This document shows, piece after piece, positions 1 through 7,828 of a DNA stretch of 30,440 nucleotides. The stretch comes from Gemmatimonadota bacterium (lineage in GTDB: Bacteria > JBHIER01 > G020348925): NCBI GenBank assembly GCA_020348925.1, contig CP070758.1, positions 2,525,719 through 2,556,158 of the forward strand. Reading direction: 5' to 3'. Position 1 is the stretch's first letter; every line of letters starts with the position of its first letter. Under the pieces are notes generated by a model. It was not told the DNA's origin. It saw only the letters and a program-made list of their open reading frames with translations, and did not search any database. The translations under genes were made by a program, and so were the position numbers.

Positions 1-247
1 AAATACTGGTACATCTCACCTGCTTTATTCACAACTGTTATTCCGGCCGGAACCTGTTCTAGGATGCCGAAATCTCCTCGCTTTTTTTAACACACGCTCC
101 ACTCAGGAGATTCCGGGATAAACCCGGAAGACACAGCAGGTGAGTGTGAAAAGCATAAACGAGCGGAGGTCAAAACCAACAACTTTCACAAGTCGTAAAA
201 AGAGATCTGTTCGATTGTATTCTGATCGATTTTACGAATGATCCAGA
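1..247. repeat. Non-coding left edge with nested inverted repeats
   Basis: I see no gene here. The 10-base arms CTCACCTGCT (15-24) and AGCAGGTGAG (135-144) form a perfect inverted repeat spanning about 130 bases. Inside it are the 12-bp palindrome TTCCGGCCGGAA (41-52) and the hairpin TTCCGGG-ATAAA-CCCGGAA (111-129). The right half, with GGAGATTCC followed by a hairpin and GGAAGACACA, resembles the right half of the element at 27216-27300. This could be a degraded small mobile element or a structured terminator downstream of the gene that ends at 248. The family is unknown. Confidence 0.4.
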
Positions 248-1504
248 CTAATCTTTTTCGTGTTTAAGCTTATTCAAAATTCTCTGAATATTCCTTTCAT
301 CGGGATTCCGTTCTAAAGCCTTCCGATAATTTTCCATTGCCATTGGCTTGTCGCCGTTCTTCATATATGCTTCAGCGAGGTTGTAATAAACATCACAGGA
401 TTCGGGGTACAACTGACTGTTGAGTTTAAAAATCTCAAGAGCCTCTTCCGTTCTATTTCTTGATAAAAAAGAAAGTCCGACACTCTTGACCAGCCATTCA
501 TCAAAAACATAGCGATGAATCGTTCTGGTTTCCTCTTTCATCTCCCAGAACCTTTTGATTCCTTCATCAATCCCTTTTTCTTCAATGATTTTTATCAGGT
601 CTCTCGCCCCATACTCTGAGCCATATTGATCGGAGAATCTTTCACTGAAGGATCGAACGCCGAAAAGGGAGGGGATGGCGTATGATCGGCTTCCTTTCTC
701 TAACTCTTTCAATAAATTATAAACGACCACTTCCTCAAAATTGTGAAAATGGTACAAATAGATCTGTCTGTTTCTTAGATCACATATGATCGAGTACAAG
801 GTCCTGCAGTAATAGGCCTCAAAACGTGTGGCAGATAGGACGCGACGAATCAGATCTATCGTCGGAGCTTTCTGGCTTTGGAGTATCTGACGTGCGATTC
901 TATAACGCTGGTCAGTGTACTCTTCCGGAGAGTCGAATTCCGTTTGCACGAAATTGGTGGCTATCTGATAATCTTTTTTCTTGAATAGGGTCTGTAATCT
1001 GCCTTTCCCCCATTCGAAAATCACCGATTTTCCCTGAGCATCAGCCACGATGAATATCGCATAACTCAGGTCAATATCGTATTGTTGGAAAAACTCAACA
1101 ACTTCATCGACCGTAGCGAAATGGGTCAGAATGTATTCAATCTCGTCATCTCCTTCAAAATCCGGTTTTTCAGGATCGTTCACCCAGCCCGTGAAGCCAA
1201 CTGAATTTATGTCGATGAAGAGGCCCTGGTCATTCATGCCACCTTGAGATCTGTACGAATATCTATCGTACCCCCAAATGACATATCCATAAGACTCATC
1301 GGAGGGCGTATAAAACCAGATCTTGGTTCTGGGTTCAATAGAATCTTCGTTATAGTCGACGATGACGGTTTCGCCATGAGTCTTAATAACAAAGGTGCAG
1401 CCGGGACTTATATCATTGAACAAGAAAGAAAGCATTAAAGGAAATATTAGGAGAAATATCGGTTTGCCCAATCGTAAAACAGGCTTTCTTGACAAAGCAC
1501 ACAT
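248..1504 (-). CDS. Secreted Ntn hydrolase (AAT/C45-like, linear-amide hydrolase fold) with C-terminal TPR
   Basis: This is probably an N-terminal-nucleophile hydrolase of the acyl-CoA:6-APA acyltransferase/choloylglycine hydrolase superfamily, cleaving a linear C-N bond in an unknown substrate. The ATG at 1504 is chosen because AGAGAGG lies just upstream; an upstream in-frame start at 1555 lacks such support. The 418-residue product begins with a hydrophobic signal segment (about 13-30). It is followed by GCTF, whose Cys36 would become the N-terminal nucleophile after processing. GGMNDQGLF, an IFIVADAQG strand and a TNF motif fit the family core. Residues 340-405 hold about two TPR units (EALEIF..., YYNLAEAYMKNGD). 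The TPR tail is unusual and suggests a partner protein. The gene is monocistronic. A second superfamily member lies at 25641-26882. Confidence 0.75.
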   Translation of the reverse strand: MCALSRKPVLRLGKPIFLLIFPLMLSFLFNDISPGCTFVIKTHGETVIVDYNEDSIEPRTKIWFYTPSDESYGYVIWGYDRYSYRSQGGMNDQGLFIDINSVGFTGWVNDPEKPDFEGDDEIEYILTHFATVDEVVEFFQQYDIDLSYAIFIVADAQGKSVIFEWGKGRLQTLFKKKDYQIATNFVQTEFDSPEEYTDQRYRIARQILQSQKAPTIDLIRRVLSATRFEAYYCRTLYSIICDLRNRQIYLYHFHNFEEVVVYNLLKELEKGSRSYAIPSLFGVRSFSERFSDQYGSEYGARDLIKIIEEKGIDEGIKRFWEMKEETRTIHRYVFDEWLVKSVGLSFLSRNRTEEALEIFKLNSQLYPESCDVYYNLAEAYMKNGDKPMAMENYRKALERNPDERNIQRILNKLKHEKD

Positions 1505-1654
1505 ATTTGACCTCTCTTTTTCAAGAGTCAGACGAATACTGAATTTCAAAATCAACCGATCTTTGCCACACAGCGGCGGCCATCACCTGCAGGTATGGAG
1601 CGCAGTGGAATTCCCGTCGGAGTGCATGGCTTCGCTCCGTGTTCTTTACTTTCT

Positions 1655-2494
1655 CTACAACCTTTTGGCAACAAGAGCTATCTCCATGGCTCCCGAGTCG
1701 AATGGTGATCCTGCGACATCCGAGTAAAGCCCCTCTAAGGAAAATCCGCCCATCACAAACTCTCTCTCGAGCGTTTCGGGGCTAAAATATTGCAACCAGT
1801 TATAGACGGTTCGCGTGCGTGATGCTTCGATAATTGTATATTTGTCAAGGACCACCTTTTCTTCCTCGTATTTGAATGTATTCAAAAACCCGTAATACTT
1901 ATTCGGCGACCAAAAACTATTGAGGAGATTGGCCTCATATATCGCCGTCTCCTCTCTTTTGTCAAAGGCCGCTAACGAATATACATCCAGGAGAACAGAA
2001 CCGCCAGGCTCAAGGATTGCATGAAACTTGCTCAGCATCTTCTTTCTCTGGGCAGGACTGAGGGCGCAGAAGTCGCACATGATCATCAGGATAAGATGAA
2101 AGCGATCATCTGTTTCGAATTCCAGGTAGTTCTGATTTACATATTGGATTGCAAGCTTCGCCTTGGTTGCGGCTTCCTGTGCGTGCTGAATCGACCTTTT
2201 CGAGAAATCAATGCCGGTCACATCCGCCTGCCTCTGAGCCAATCTCGTCGTGTACAATCCCGGACCGCAGCCAAAGTCGGCAATTTTTGTCTGCGCTCCG
2301 ACGTTCAATTGGGTAACAATCCATTCCACCGAGCGTTCAATGAACGCCGCATTTCGAGATGAAACGTCGATAGTATCGTTTAGATGGAAAGAGAGCATGT
2401 GTTTCGACGTATGCTCATCCGTCCAAAGATCACTTGCCGTATAGAACTCAAACGGCTTTGGGCGTCTGTTTATCTGTTCAAGTTCATCGAACAT
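1655..2494 (-). CDS. Class I SAM-dependent methyltransferase
   Basis: The product is a 279-residue soluble Rossmann-fold methyltransferase. The glycine-rich SAM loop IADFGCGPG is at residues 71-79, and the acidic end of strand 2 is in VTGIDFS near 92-98. A later ILEPGGSVLLDVYS segment matches the post-motif III strand of Methyltransf_11/25-type proteins. The ATG at 2494 is preferred over an open extension to 2707 because AGGAG sits 5 bases upstream and the extension is not protein-like. The substrate cannot be told from sequence; the N-terminal region with YTASDLWTDEH suggests a small-molecule enzyme. The gene is transcribed alone toward the Ntn hydrolase, with about 150 bases between them. 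Confidence 0.8.
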   Translation of the reverse strand: MFDELEQINRRPKPFEFYTASDLWTDEHTSKHMLSFHLNDTIDVSSRNAAFIERSVEWIVTQLNVGAQTKIADFGCGPGLYTTRLAQRQADVTGIDFSKRSIQHAQEAATKAKLAIQYVNQNYLEFETDDRFHLILMIMCDFCALSPAQRKKMLSKFHAILEPGGSVLLDVYSLAAFDKREETAIYEANLLNSFWSPNKYYGFLNTFKYEEEKVVLDKYTIIEASRTRTVYNWLQYFSPETLEREFVMGGFSLEGLYSDVAGSPFDSGAMEIALVAKRL

Positions 2495-3163
2495 TTCTTC
2501 TCCTATCCTCTCTCTTGTTTTCCTCTTGACACAGAATTTACCTGATCTATGGTTCCCTAATCGCTCAGCTTGTACATTCTGGGCCATAATTTGTATAGGT
2601 ATATATATCCCCTTCCATCTCCCCGCACAGGATATATAGACTGTGTGATCTCTGTCTTTGGGGGCGAGAGTAAAAGAACTGTCACTACACGAGCCTTCGA
2701 TGAACATCAGGACAGGTTTGATCTGTAATCCTGTTATATTTCATACCCTTACTCTCTGGCTCCTCAGGACAAGGCGAAAAATGATGTACGGATCGACATC
2801 TCGGAGTCAGGCATCAGAAAATAGATTTTCTCAACTGTATTCTATTATCCTTAAATTACAACCTGATGATTTTTCTTTTTTTTGAATCCTCATATTCGAC
2901 TCAATCCCAAATTTCAGGTTTTAATCGAAATCATATCAAAGACATTTCCCATACTGAAATTTCCGCTAATAGTTGATGTAATGCAATGATGAGTTTTTCC
3001 GGTTATCTAAGCGGGTTAAAGCATATAATATTCAAAAGCGAAAGTCAAGAATAAAAAGTGCTTATGCGTTGATGCATGGATGAGTTGACATGTTAATGCG
3101 TGAATGCGAAATTATTTTTTATGACTTGGTGCCTTTGTGGCAAAGACATATGAATAATGCAGG
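2495..3163. other. Non-coding interval of about 670 bases, AT-rich, with an octamer array
   Basis: I found no convincing gene. The open extension upstream of the methyltransferase (2495-2707) has no ribosome site of its own and atypical composition. The stretch 2800-3060 is AT-rich and probably holds the promoter of the minus-strand methyltransferase. The segment 3061-3108 is a degenerate 8-bp tandem array listed separately. A short CTTTG-TGG-CAAAG hairpin lies near 3130-3145. Confidence 0.5.
3061..3108. repeat. Six degenerate 8-bp tandem units
   Basis: The stretch divides exactly into octamers: CTTATGCG, TTGATGCA, TGGATGAG, TTGACATG, TTAATGCG and TGAATGCG, with consensus near TTGATGCG. The phase is kept through all six units although most units differ at one to three bases. 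It lies about 55 bases beyond the 3' end of the gene at 3164-3493. No function is evident. Confidence 0.6.
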
Positions 3164-3493
3164 CTAATTAAGGTAGGTCATGTGTTCAATATAAAGCCAG
3201 GTAATGATGACCCATATTGTCCATGCACTAATGAAACTAATCATTACAATATAGACAGGCCGTTTACTCTTATCAATAAAAACGCCATATATACTCACGC
3301 CCAATAAATAGAGTCCAAACAGTAATCCCACTGTTAGAAAATTAAGAAGCTCAAGATATAATAGGACTTGCGTTGGAAATATGATTACGGGAAATATGAG
3401 ACACACCAATAATTGAAATACACTCGCACAGAAAAGCCATCGAAAAGTTTTTATTCTGTTTTCGTCTGTCACAATATCATTCTGATTTGTCAT
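3164..3493 (-). CDS. Small hypothetical three-helix membrane protein
   Basis: I do not recognise a family. The product of about 109 residues has three strongly hydrophobic segments, with a short charged loop (DKSKRP) between the second and third. The ATG at 3493 has a weak GGGA upstream. An in-frame ATG at 3511 is possible, but its AGGA abuts the start codon too closely. The gene starts about 58 bases after the SRPBCC gene on the same strand, so the two are probably cotranscribed. The neighbour's single anchor suggests that both act at the cytoplasmic membrane. Confidence 0.6.
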   Translation of the reverse strand: MTNQNDIVTDENRIKTFRWLFCASVFQLLVCLIFPVIIFPTQVLLYLELLNFLTVGLLFGLYLLGVSIYGVFIDKSKRPVYIVMISFISAWTIWVIITWLYIEHMTYLN

Positions 3494-3551
3494 AGCATCA
3501 ATTTTTCCCATTCCTGACCGTATATTGGGAGATATGATAGAACTAATGTAA

Positions 3552-4193
3552 TTATTTCAGCTGATTGCTCTCCACCCGTCGTTTAATTCCGAGTAATGTT
3601 GTGCGCATCATGAAGATTTCCATGGGGTCAACCATGACCCATGTGATTATCTCCTGCAGAGAATTATACGTGTACTGTTGTCGTAATCGTGACACCAATC
3701 TCGTATGCCCATTATTCGTTTCATAGAGACCCCAGGACCACGTAGCGTCTTGCCACGGCCCCGCCCCCTTCTGGAAGACCCAGAGCATAGACCTGTTAGG
3801 TTCCATCTCAACCACCTTTAGCAATGGAAGTATAGGATCACCAACTTTCAAGTTTTGGAACTCCGGAATTATTCTTTCAGCACTGGGCACACCACCATTG
3901 TCCAGCTTTCCAAAGCTGTACAAGCCTGCTCTGTTGTATCCCATCTGCACCAACCAGGGCCATACTTGTTCTGGAGGTGCCTTTATTTCCACTGCACGGG
4001 TTGCGTTAAGGGCAGGATCCTCAAGCAATTCATCACCCGCCATGTAACGACTTACTTCTTCTGTTGTCGCACCCCATGTCATTTGCCATTCCCGGAGCCA
4101 GGTGAAATACAGTAGGAGAAGTATAATTATTGCAATTATCCAACACAGAGAAAAAATGTATAATGCCCTCAGAAATGGGTGTTGCTTAAGCAT
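3552..4193 (-). CDS. Membrane-anchored SRPBCC-fold protein
   Basis: The 213-residue product has one N-terminal transmembrane helix (about 9-30), then a soluble domain. That domain begins with ATRAVEIKAPPEQVWPWLVQMGYNRAG, shown here only by its key features: the beta strand, the PPEQVWPWL helix and the following GYNRAG turn. These are typical of the SRPBCC/polyketide cyclase-like START fold, which encloses a hydrophobic ligand. The rest (VGDPI, VVEMEPNRSMLWVF, TRLVSRLR) follows the helix-grip order to about residue 175. A hydrophobic C-terminal stretch with the segment IITWVMVDPMEIFMM follows. The start has AGGA about 10 bases upstream. The ligand is unknown. It probably forms an operon with the small membrane protein that follows. 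Confidence 0.75.
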   Translation of the reverse strand: MLKQHPFLRALYIFSLCWIIAIIILLLLYFTWLREWQMTWGATTEEVSRYMAGDELLEDPALNATRAVEIKAPPEQVWPWLVQMGYNRAGLYSFGKLDNGGVPSAERIIPEFQNLKVGDPILPLLKVVEMEPNRSMLWVFQKGAGPWQDATWSWGLYETNNGHTRLVSRLRQQYTYNSLQEIITWVMVDPMEIFMMRTTLLGIKRRVESNQLK

Positions 4194-4387
4194 GAGATTA
4201 TATCCTGACTCGACTTCAATTATGATAACAATTCTCCAATTATTTTATTTTAGTTCATGCATATATAATAACGGAATGAAGTATGAAAATGTTGCATTTT
4301 TAATAAAACGCCTGTTTTGCAGAAACAAATGGCACACAACGTTGCTAATCAGTCGCATGGCTTTCTGCGTGGGGTGAATGAACCTTG

Positions 4388-4846
4388 TTACGTGGAATTC
4401 AACGGATGTTCACGACGGATTGATTGAATTATGTTGTCGAGCTGTTGAAGAAAGCGTGATCGGTCACGCTTTGTTAGCGGTGGAGGTCCGCCCGTTATCT
4501 CTCTTGCGCCACGAAGTTCTGACAAAAGGTCTCGGGTAGCGACAGCTTGACCGATGTTGTTTTCGGTGAACGGCTTTCCGGTTGGACCAATTACACGCGC
4601 ACCTTTTATCAAACAACGGCTCGCAAGCGGGATGTCAGCGGTGACCACGATGTCGTGAGCTTGCGCGTGTTCGACAATCCAATCATCGACCGCGTCGAAT
4701 CCGTCCTCTACAACTTTGAGTGCAATCCATCGTTCATCCGGAGCTCGCATCCAAGAGTTGGTCACCAATGTGACATCAAGGCGATATCGGCTTGCGACGC
4801 GGTACACCTCTTGTTTGACCGGGCACGCATCAGCATCTATATACAT
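4388..4846 (-). CDS. yaiI: YaiI/YqxD family protein (UPF0178)
   Basis: The 152-residue product starts with the family signature YIDADACPV and contains LVTNSW, DDWIVEHAQAHDIVVTADI, LASRCLIKGA and the late GGPPPLTKRDRSRFLQQLD. These are all diagnostic of UPF0178, which has a PIN/NYN-like nuclease-type fold with conserved acidic residues but no settled activity. The ATG at 4846 is chosen because the family begins at this point; a TTG at 4855 is in frame. The gene is isolated between AT-rich intergenic DNA on both sides and looks more GC-rich than its neighbours, so it may have been acquired separately. A 9-bp perfect hairpin (4451-4472) lies within the coding region. Confidence 0.92.
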   Translation of the reverse strand: MYIDADACPVKQEVYRVASRYRLDVTLVTNSWMRAPDERWIALKVVEDGFDAVDDWIVEHAQAHDIVVTADIPLASRCLIKGARVIGPTGKPFTENNIGQAVATRDLLSELRGAREITGGPPPLTKRDRSRFLQQLDNIIQSIRREHPLNST

Positions 4847-4916
4847 GTGCAGCAAATGAAAATCCTCACCAAAATCCCGGATCCAGTTCGAGTGCTACCT
4901 AACAATCAATATACCA

Positions 4917-4943
4917 AATATTTAGGGTCAGATCCTAAATATT
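4917..4943. promoter_or_regulatory. Perfect 10-bp inverted repeat upstream of yaiI
   Basis: AATATTTAGG (4917-4926), a 7-base loop and CCTAAATATT (4934-4943) form a perfect hairpin or operator-like palindrome about 70 bases upstream of the yaiI start. It could be a regulator site or the end of a lost insertion element. The sequence alone does not decide. Confidence 0.4.
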
Positions 4944-5041
4944 CATAGGAACAAACAACGATCGACAACACAAGAGTATTTGCAATTATACTTTTTTTCA
5001 TAAAAAGGATTTTGTTATCAAGGAGTGGTGAATAATCCAAT

Positions 5042-5977
5042 CTAAATCGCGATTCTTCTTGATCCCTTCATAAGATTTTTTCTCATGAGAAACATTATCA
5101 GCGAAACAATCATAATTCCTATCAATTCGAATAATCCTGCACCACCCGCTTTCGTACTGACCAGTAATGCCGGCCCTTCAACTTTGGTTACCAAAAATAC
5201 GGCTTCATCAGAACTTAAACCTACAGATCCCAACAACCGCATTGCAAAATGCCAGCCCGCATGAAGTCCGAAAGGAAGCCACAAGCTTCTAAAAAGTAGA
5301 AACGCCTGAGCAAAAACAAAACCAGCTGCCAACGAGCTCATAATTGACATCCACCAGGCAAATTCTCCCTTAAATCCAGAAAAGTGTACAATCCCAAATA
5401 AAACCGAAGATACTATGACGGCAATAGTTTTAGAATAGCGGTTTTCAAAAATATTGAATAGAAACCCTCTAAACATAACTTCTTCAATAATTCCTGTCTC
5501 AACACAGAACACGAAAGTAAAAAGAATTGCAGGTGCGAAAAACGCGATTGAGTGATAATTCCAGGAAAAACCTATCACTTCAAACCATCCAAATGATTTC
5601 ATAAGAGTGATCGATATGAATTGGACTAAAAAACCAAGGGCAATACCTAAAAGGAGTTCAACAATTCTGTTTTTTTGGAAATCTATTCCTATAAATGCAT
5701 ACGTTTTTTTCAGCAAGAACCTCAATACGATCAATATGGAAGTTACGACAATAATTGATCTCAGAATTCTTTTTAACGAATCTCCTAAAGAGTCGAACCA
5801 ATTTTGTGCAACTGCACCTGTAACTTCGGACAATCCAACTTTTGATAATAAATTACCAAAAGGATCGACGAACAGTACTTCTCCGACATAAATAAGCAAA
5901 GCAACGGCTATAATAGGCCAGATCAGTCTAAGTCCACTTTTTGAAAAAAATAATGTGTTTAGAAGTTTCTTATTCAT
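5042..5977 (-). CDS. CPBP family intramembrane glutamic endopeptidase (CAAX/Abi type)
   Basis: The 311-residue polytopic membrane protein has about eight hydrophobic segments. The catalytic motifs of the CPBP family (PF02517, Rce1-like) are present in order: EEVMFR with Glu165-Glu166 and Arg170, FGIVHF with His198, and GLHAGWHF with His239. The length is usual for bacterial members. These enzymes cleave within or next to the membrane; in bacteria roles include bacteriocin immunity and maturation, but nothing here indicates the substrate. The ribosome site (AAGAGA) is weak. The gene stands alone, with about 90 bases to the lipoprotein gene that lies beyond its start. Confidence 0.88.
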   Translation of the reverse strand: MNKKLLNTLFFSKSGLRLIWPIIAVALLIYVGEVLFVDPFGNLLSKVGLSEVTGAVAQNWFDSLGDSLKRILRSIIVVTSILIVLRFLLKKTYAFIGIDFQKNRIVELLLGIALGFLVQFISITLMKSFGWFEVIGFSWNYHSIAFFAPAILFTFVFCVETGIIEEVMFRGFLFNIFENRYSKTIAVIVSSVLFGIVHFSGFKGEFAWWMSIMSSLAAGFVFAQAFLLFRSLWLPFGLHAGWHFAMRLLGSVGLSSDEAVFLVTKVEGPALLVSTKAGGAGLFELIGIMIVSLIMFLMRKNLMKGSRRIAI

Positions 5978-6069
5978 ATTGAGTCTCTTGATTCCATCAA
6001 ACCTAAGTTTTATATATACTGGCTTTGCACATGCAACACTTTAGGAGACATAAACGCAATTGTTTGAAG

Positions 6070-6870
6070 TTATTTTTTTTGGATACCCTTGGCGCAGCGG
6101 AAACCGACATTGATGTCGACCCAACCACCAGGTAGTGCATTGCGGAAGAAGACGCTGTTGCAGTATGGGCCAGAATGCCATCCTCCACCCCGGATCACCC
6201 GGAACTTCCCTTTTTCCGGTCCGGTTGGATTTTCGTACGGGCTCGCACTGTAATAGTCCCCGGCGTAGTAGTCGGAGACCCATTCCACCACGTTGCCGAC
6301 CATGTCGTAGAGCCCGTAACCGTTGGGGGGATAACTCCCGACCGGGGCACTTCCCTTTGTCTTCCCCTTCATTGTAAAATTGGCCAGCGTCGAATCGAGA
6401 TCGTCCCCGACCGGATAATTCTTCCCGACGAGTCCGCCCCTGGCGGCATATTCCCATTCAGCCTCGGTGGGAAGTCTCTTCCCGGCCCACTCAGCATATG
6501 CTTCGGCATCGCTCCAGCTCACGCCCACAACAGGATGCTTGGCAAAGCCGGGACCACAATGAAAGGCATCCATTCCCCAAAATTCAGGCAGCCTGTGCCC
6601 CGTCTCCTCACAGAAGGCAAGATACTGACTGTTGGTCACTTCGTACGCATCGATGTAAAATGAATCGATATACACACTATGGGCCGGACTGTGTTCACTT
6701 TCCCCATCCTTACCCATGAGAAACTCCCCTCCTGGAATGAGAACAAGATCGAAATCCGGCTTACTCACAATCCCAGGTTCTCTATCACCTGGCGAGCACG
6801 ATAGCACAAGAGTGATGAAAAGAGCACCGATGAAGGATTCCAGAATAGTCTTCACGTCTTTCGTCGACAT
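6070..6870 (-). CDS. SUMF1/FGE-sulfatase-domain lipoprotein, probably not a true formylglycine-generating enzyme
   Basis: The 266-residue product has an N-terminal hydrophobic stretch ending in LVLSC, a lipobox with Cys25. The FGE-sulfatase fold follows: IPGGEFLMG, YIDAYEVTNSQY, HPVVGVSWSDAEAYAEW, RLPTEAEWEYAARGG, NGYGLYDMVGNVVEW and GFRCA. In true FGE the active site carries two cysteines in GGSYxCxxSYC. Here the equivalent reads GGGWHSGPYC, so the first is Ser and only the second remains. Copper-dependent oxidation of a sulfatase cysteine is therefore unlikely. Related folds serve in lectin-like or substrate-binding roles. Start: ATG with AAAGGGGAG upstream. No sulfatase gene is nearby. Confidence 0.85.
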   Translation of the reverse strand: MSTKDVKTILESFIGALFITLVLSCSPGDREPGIVSKPDFDLVLIPGGEFLMGKDGESEHSPAHSVYIDSFYIDAYEVTNSQYLAFCEETGHRLPEFWGMDAFHCGPGFAKHPVVGVSWSDAEAYAEWAGKRLPTEAEWEYAARGGLVGKNYPVGDDLDSTLANFTMKGKTKGSAPVGSYPPNGYGLYDMVGNVVEWVSDYYAGDYYSASPYENPTGPEKGKFRVIRGGGWHSGPYCNSVFFRNALPGGWVDINVGFRCAKGIQKK

Positions 6871-6973
6871 CGCCTACTCCCCTTTGTGGCACTTTCTAAT
6901 AACGAACTTTCCTTCTTCTTTGATCTCTCAAATTTAATACAAATATGTTTTTTAAGCGAGGAGAAAAATTTCC

Positions 6974-7015
6974 TTGACAATAGTTTTATATAGTACTATC
7001 TTATATAAAACTATT
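6974..7015 (+). promoter_or_regulatory. Sigma-70-like promoter overlapped by a 14-bp perfect inverted repeat (likely MarR operator)
   Basis: TTGACA (6974-6979) and TATCTT (6997-7002) are spaced by 17 bases. The arms AATAGTTTTATATA (6979-6992) and TATATAAAACTATT (7002-7015) are exact complements around a 9-base centre. The 10-bp palindrome ATAGTACTAT (6990-6999) is nested inside and offset. The repeat covers the spacer and the -10 element, so a bound dimer would block RNA polymerase. The operon it drives encodes a MarR protein as its third gene, so autoregulation is the simplest reading. Confidence 0.8.
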
Positions 7016-7037
7016 TTTGCTAAAGGAGGACATAGAA

Positions 7038-7769
7038 ATGGAAACGCAAAAAGAAACGTTCGCTGAGAAGGTCACAGACCAAAAACACAGTCGCAGGAGA
7101 TTTCTGAAACTGAGTACAGGCGTGGGTACGGGAATGGCGCTCGGTTGTATGGGTTTTGCTGTTAGGGGGCAACAAGATCAGCATCCGGGAAACGATTTTA
7201 CGTTTTTCGATATTGTTAATAACCGACGTTCCGTCCGAAAATTTAAATCAACACCAGTTCCGGAGGATCATGTAACTATAATTCTTGACGCTGCTCGCCT
7301 CGCTCCCACGGCAGGAAATCGTCAACCCTGGAAATTCCTTGTCGTTCGGGACCGTGAAAAACTTAATCAGTTAAAGGAAAAATGTATCAAAAAAAGGGAG
7401 GAGATTTTGAAGGAGCGCGGAGAAGAAGTACCGCCCGAAAGGGCGGCTTCATTGAAACAACACTTTGAGGATTACCTATCAGCGCCTGTTTACATCTTAG
7501 TGCTGACTGACAATACCGCCCAATATCCTCAATATAATGATAAAGATGGTTCACTCGCAGCAGGGTATCTTATTCTTGCCGCACGTGCTTTGGGATATGG
7601 AACGGTCTTTTGCACTGATTCTATCCCGGAGGAATTGTGCAAAGAGGTTTTCGGTATTCCTGATAATTATACAAGAACTTGTATCGTACCTGTTGGAGTG
7701 CCTTACGAATGGCCGGAATCCCCTCAAAAGAAGACACTGGAAGAATTGGTAGTTTATGAAGGTTTTTAG
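7038..7769 (+). CDS. Tat-exported nitroreductase family protein (FMN-dependent oxidoreductase)
   Basis: The 243-residue product carries a twin-arginine signal, SRRRFLK at 18-24, followed by a hydrophobic stretch to about residue 42. A cysteine at 37 (ALGC) could serve as an imperfect lipobox. The mature part is a nitroreductase: RRSVRKF (63-69) and NRQPWKF (94-100) for FMN phosphate binding, then AAGYLILAARALGYGT and a C-terminal EELVVYE. It probably reduces nitro groups, quinones or flavins outside the cytoplasm. The cofactor would be loaded before Tat export. The ATG at 7038 follows AAAGGAGG; an upstream in-frame TTG at 7017 lies before that site and is rejected. It is the first gene of the MarR operon. 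Confidence 0.9.
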   Translation: METQKETFAEKVTDQKHSRRRFLKLSTGVGTGMALGCMGFAVRGQQDQHPGNDFTFFDIVNNRRSVRKFKSTPVPEDHVTIILDAARLAPTAGNRQPWKFLVVRDREKLNQLKEKCIKKREEILKERGEEVPPERAASLKQHFEDYLSAPVYILVLTDNTAQYPQYNDKDGSLAAGYLILAARALGYGTVFCTDSIPEELCKEVFGIPDNYTRTCIVPVGVPYEWPESPQKKTLEELVVYEGF

Positions 7770-7828
7770 CTGGGCTTCAATTTACGGGAAAGAAGAAGCA
7801 CCAAACTTTATTGAAAGGAGTGGGATCA

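Noticed and set aside
2495-2707. N-terminal extension of the methyltransferase
   Set aside because: There is a strong ribosome site for the ATG at 2494 and none for the upstream start; the extension does not look like protein.
4451-4472. 9-bp hairpin AAAGCGTGA-N4-TCACGCTTT as a terminator
   Set aside because: It lies within the conserved C-terminal coding region of yaiI (TKRDRSRF), so the symmetry most likely follows from codons.
4320-4960. Integron cassette (attC sites) around yaiI
   Set aside because: ACCTAAC at about 4897 fits one core site, but no GTTRRRY partner or attC-type fold was found on either side.
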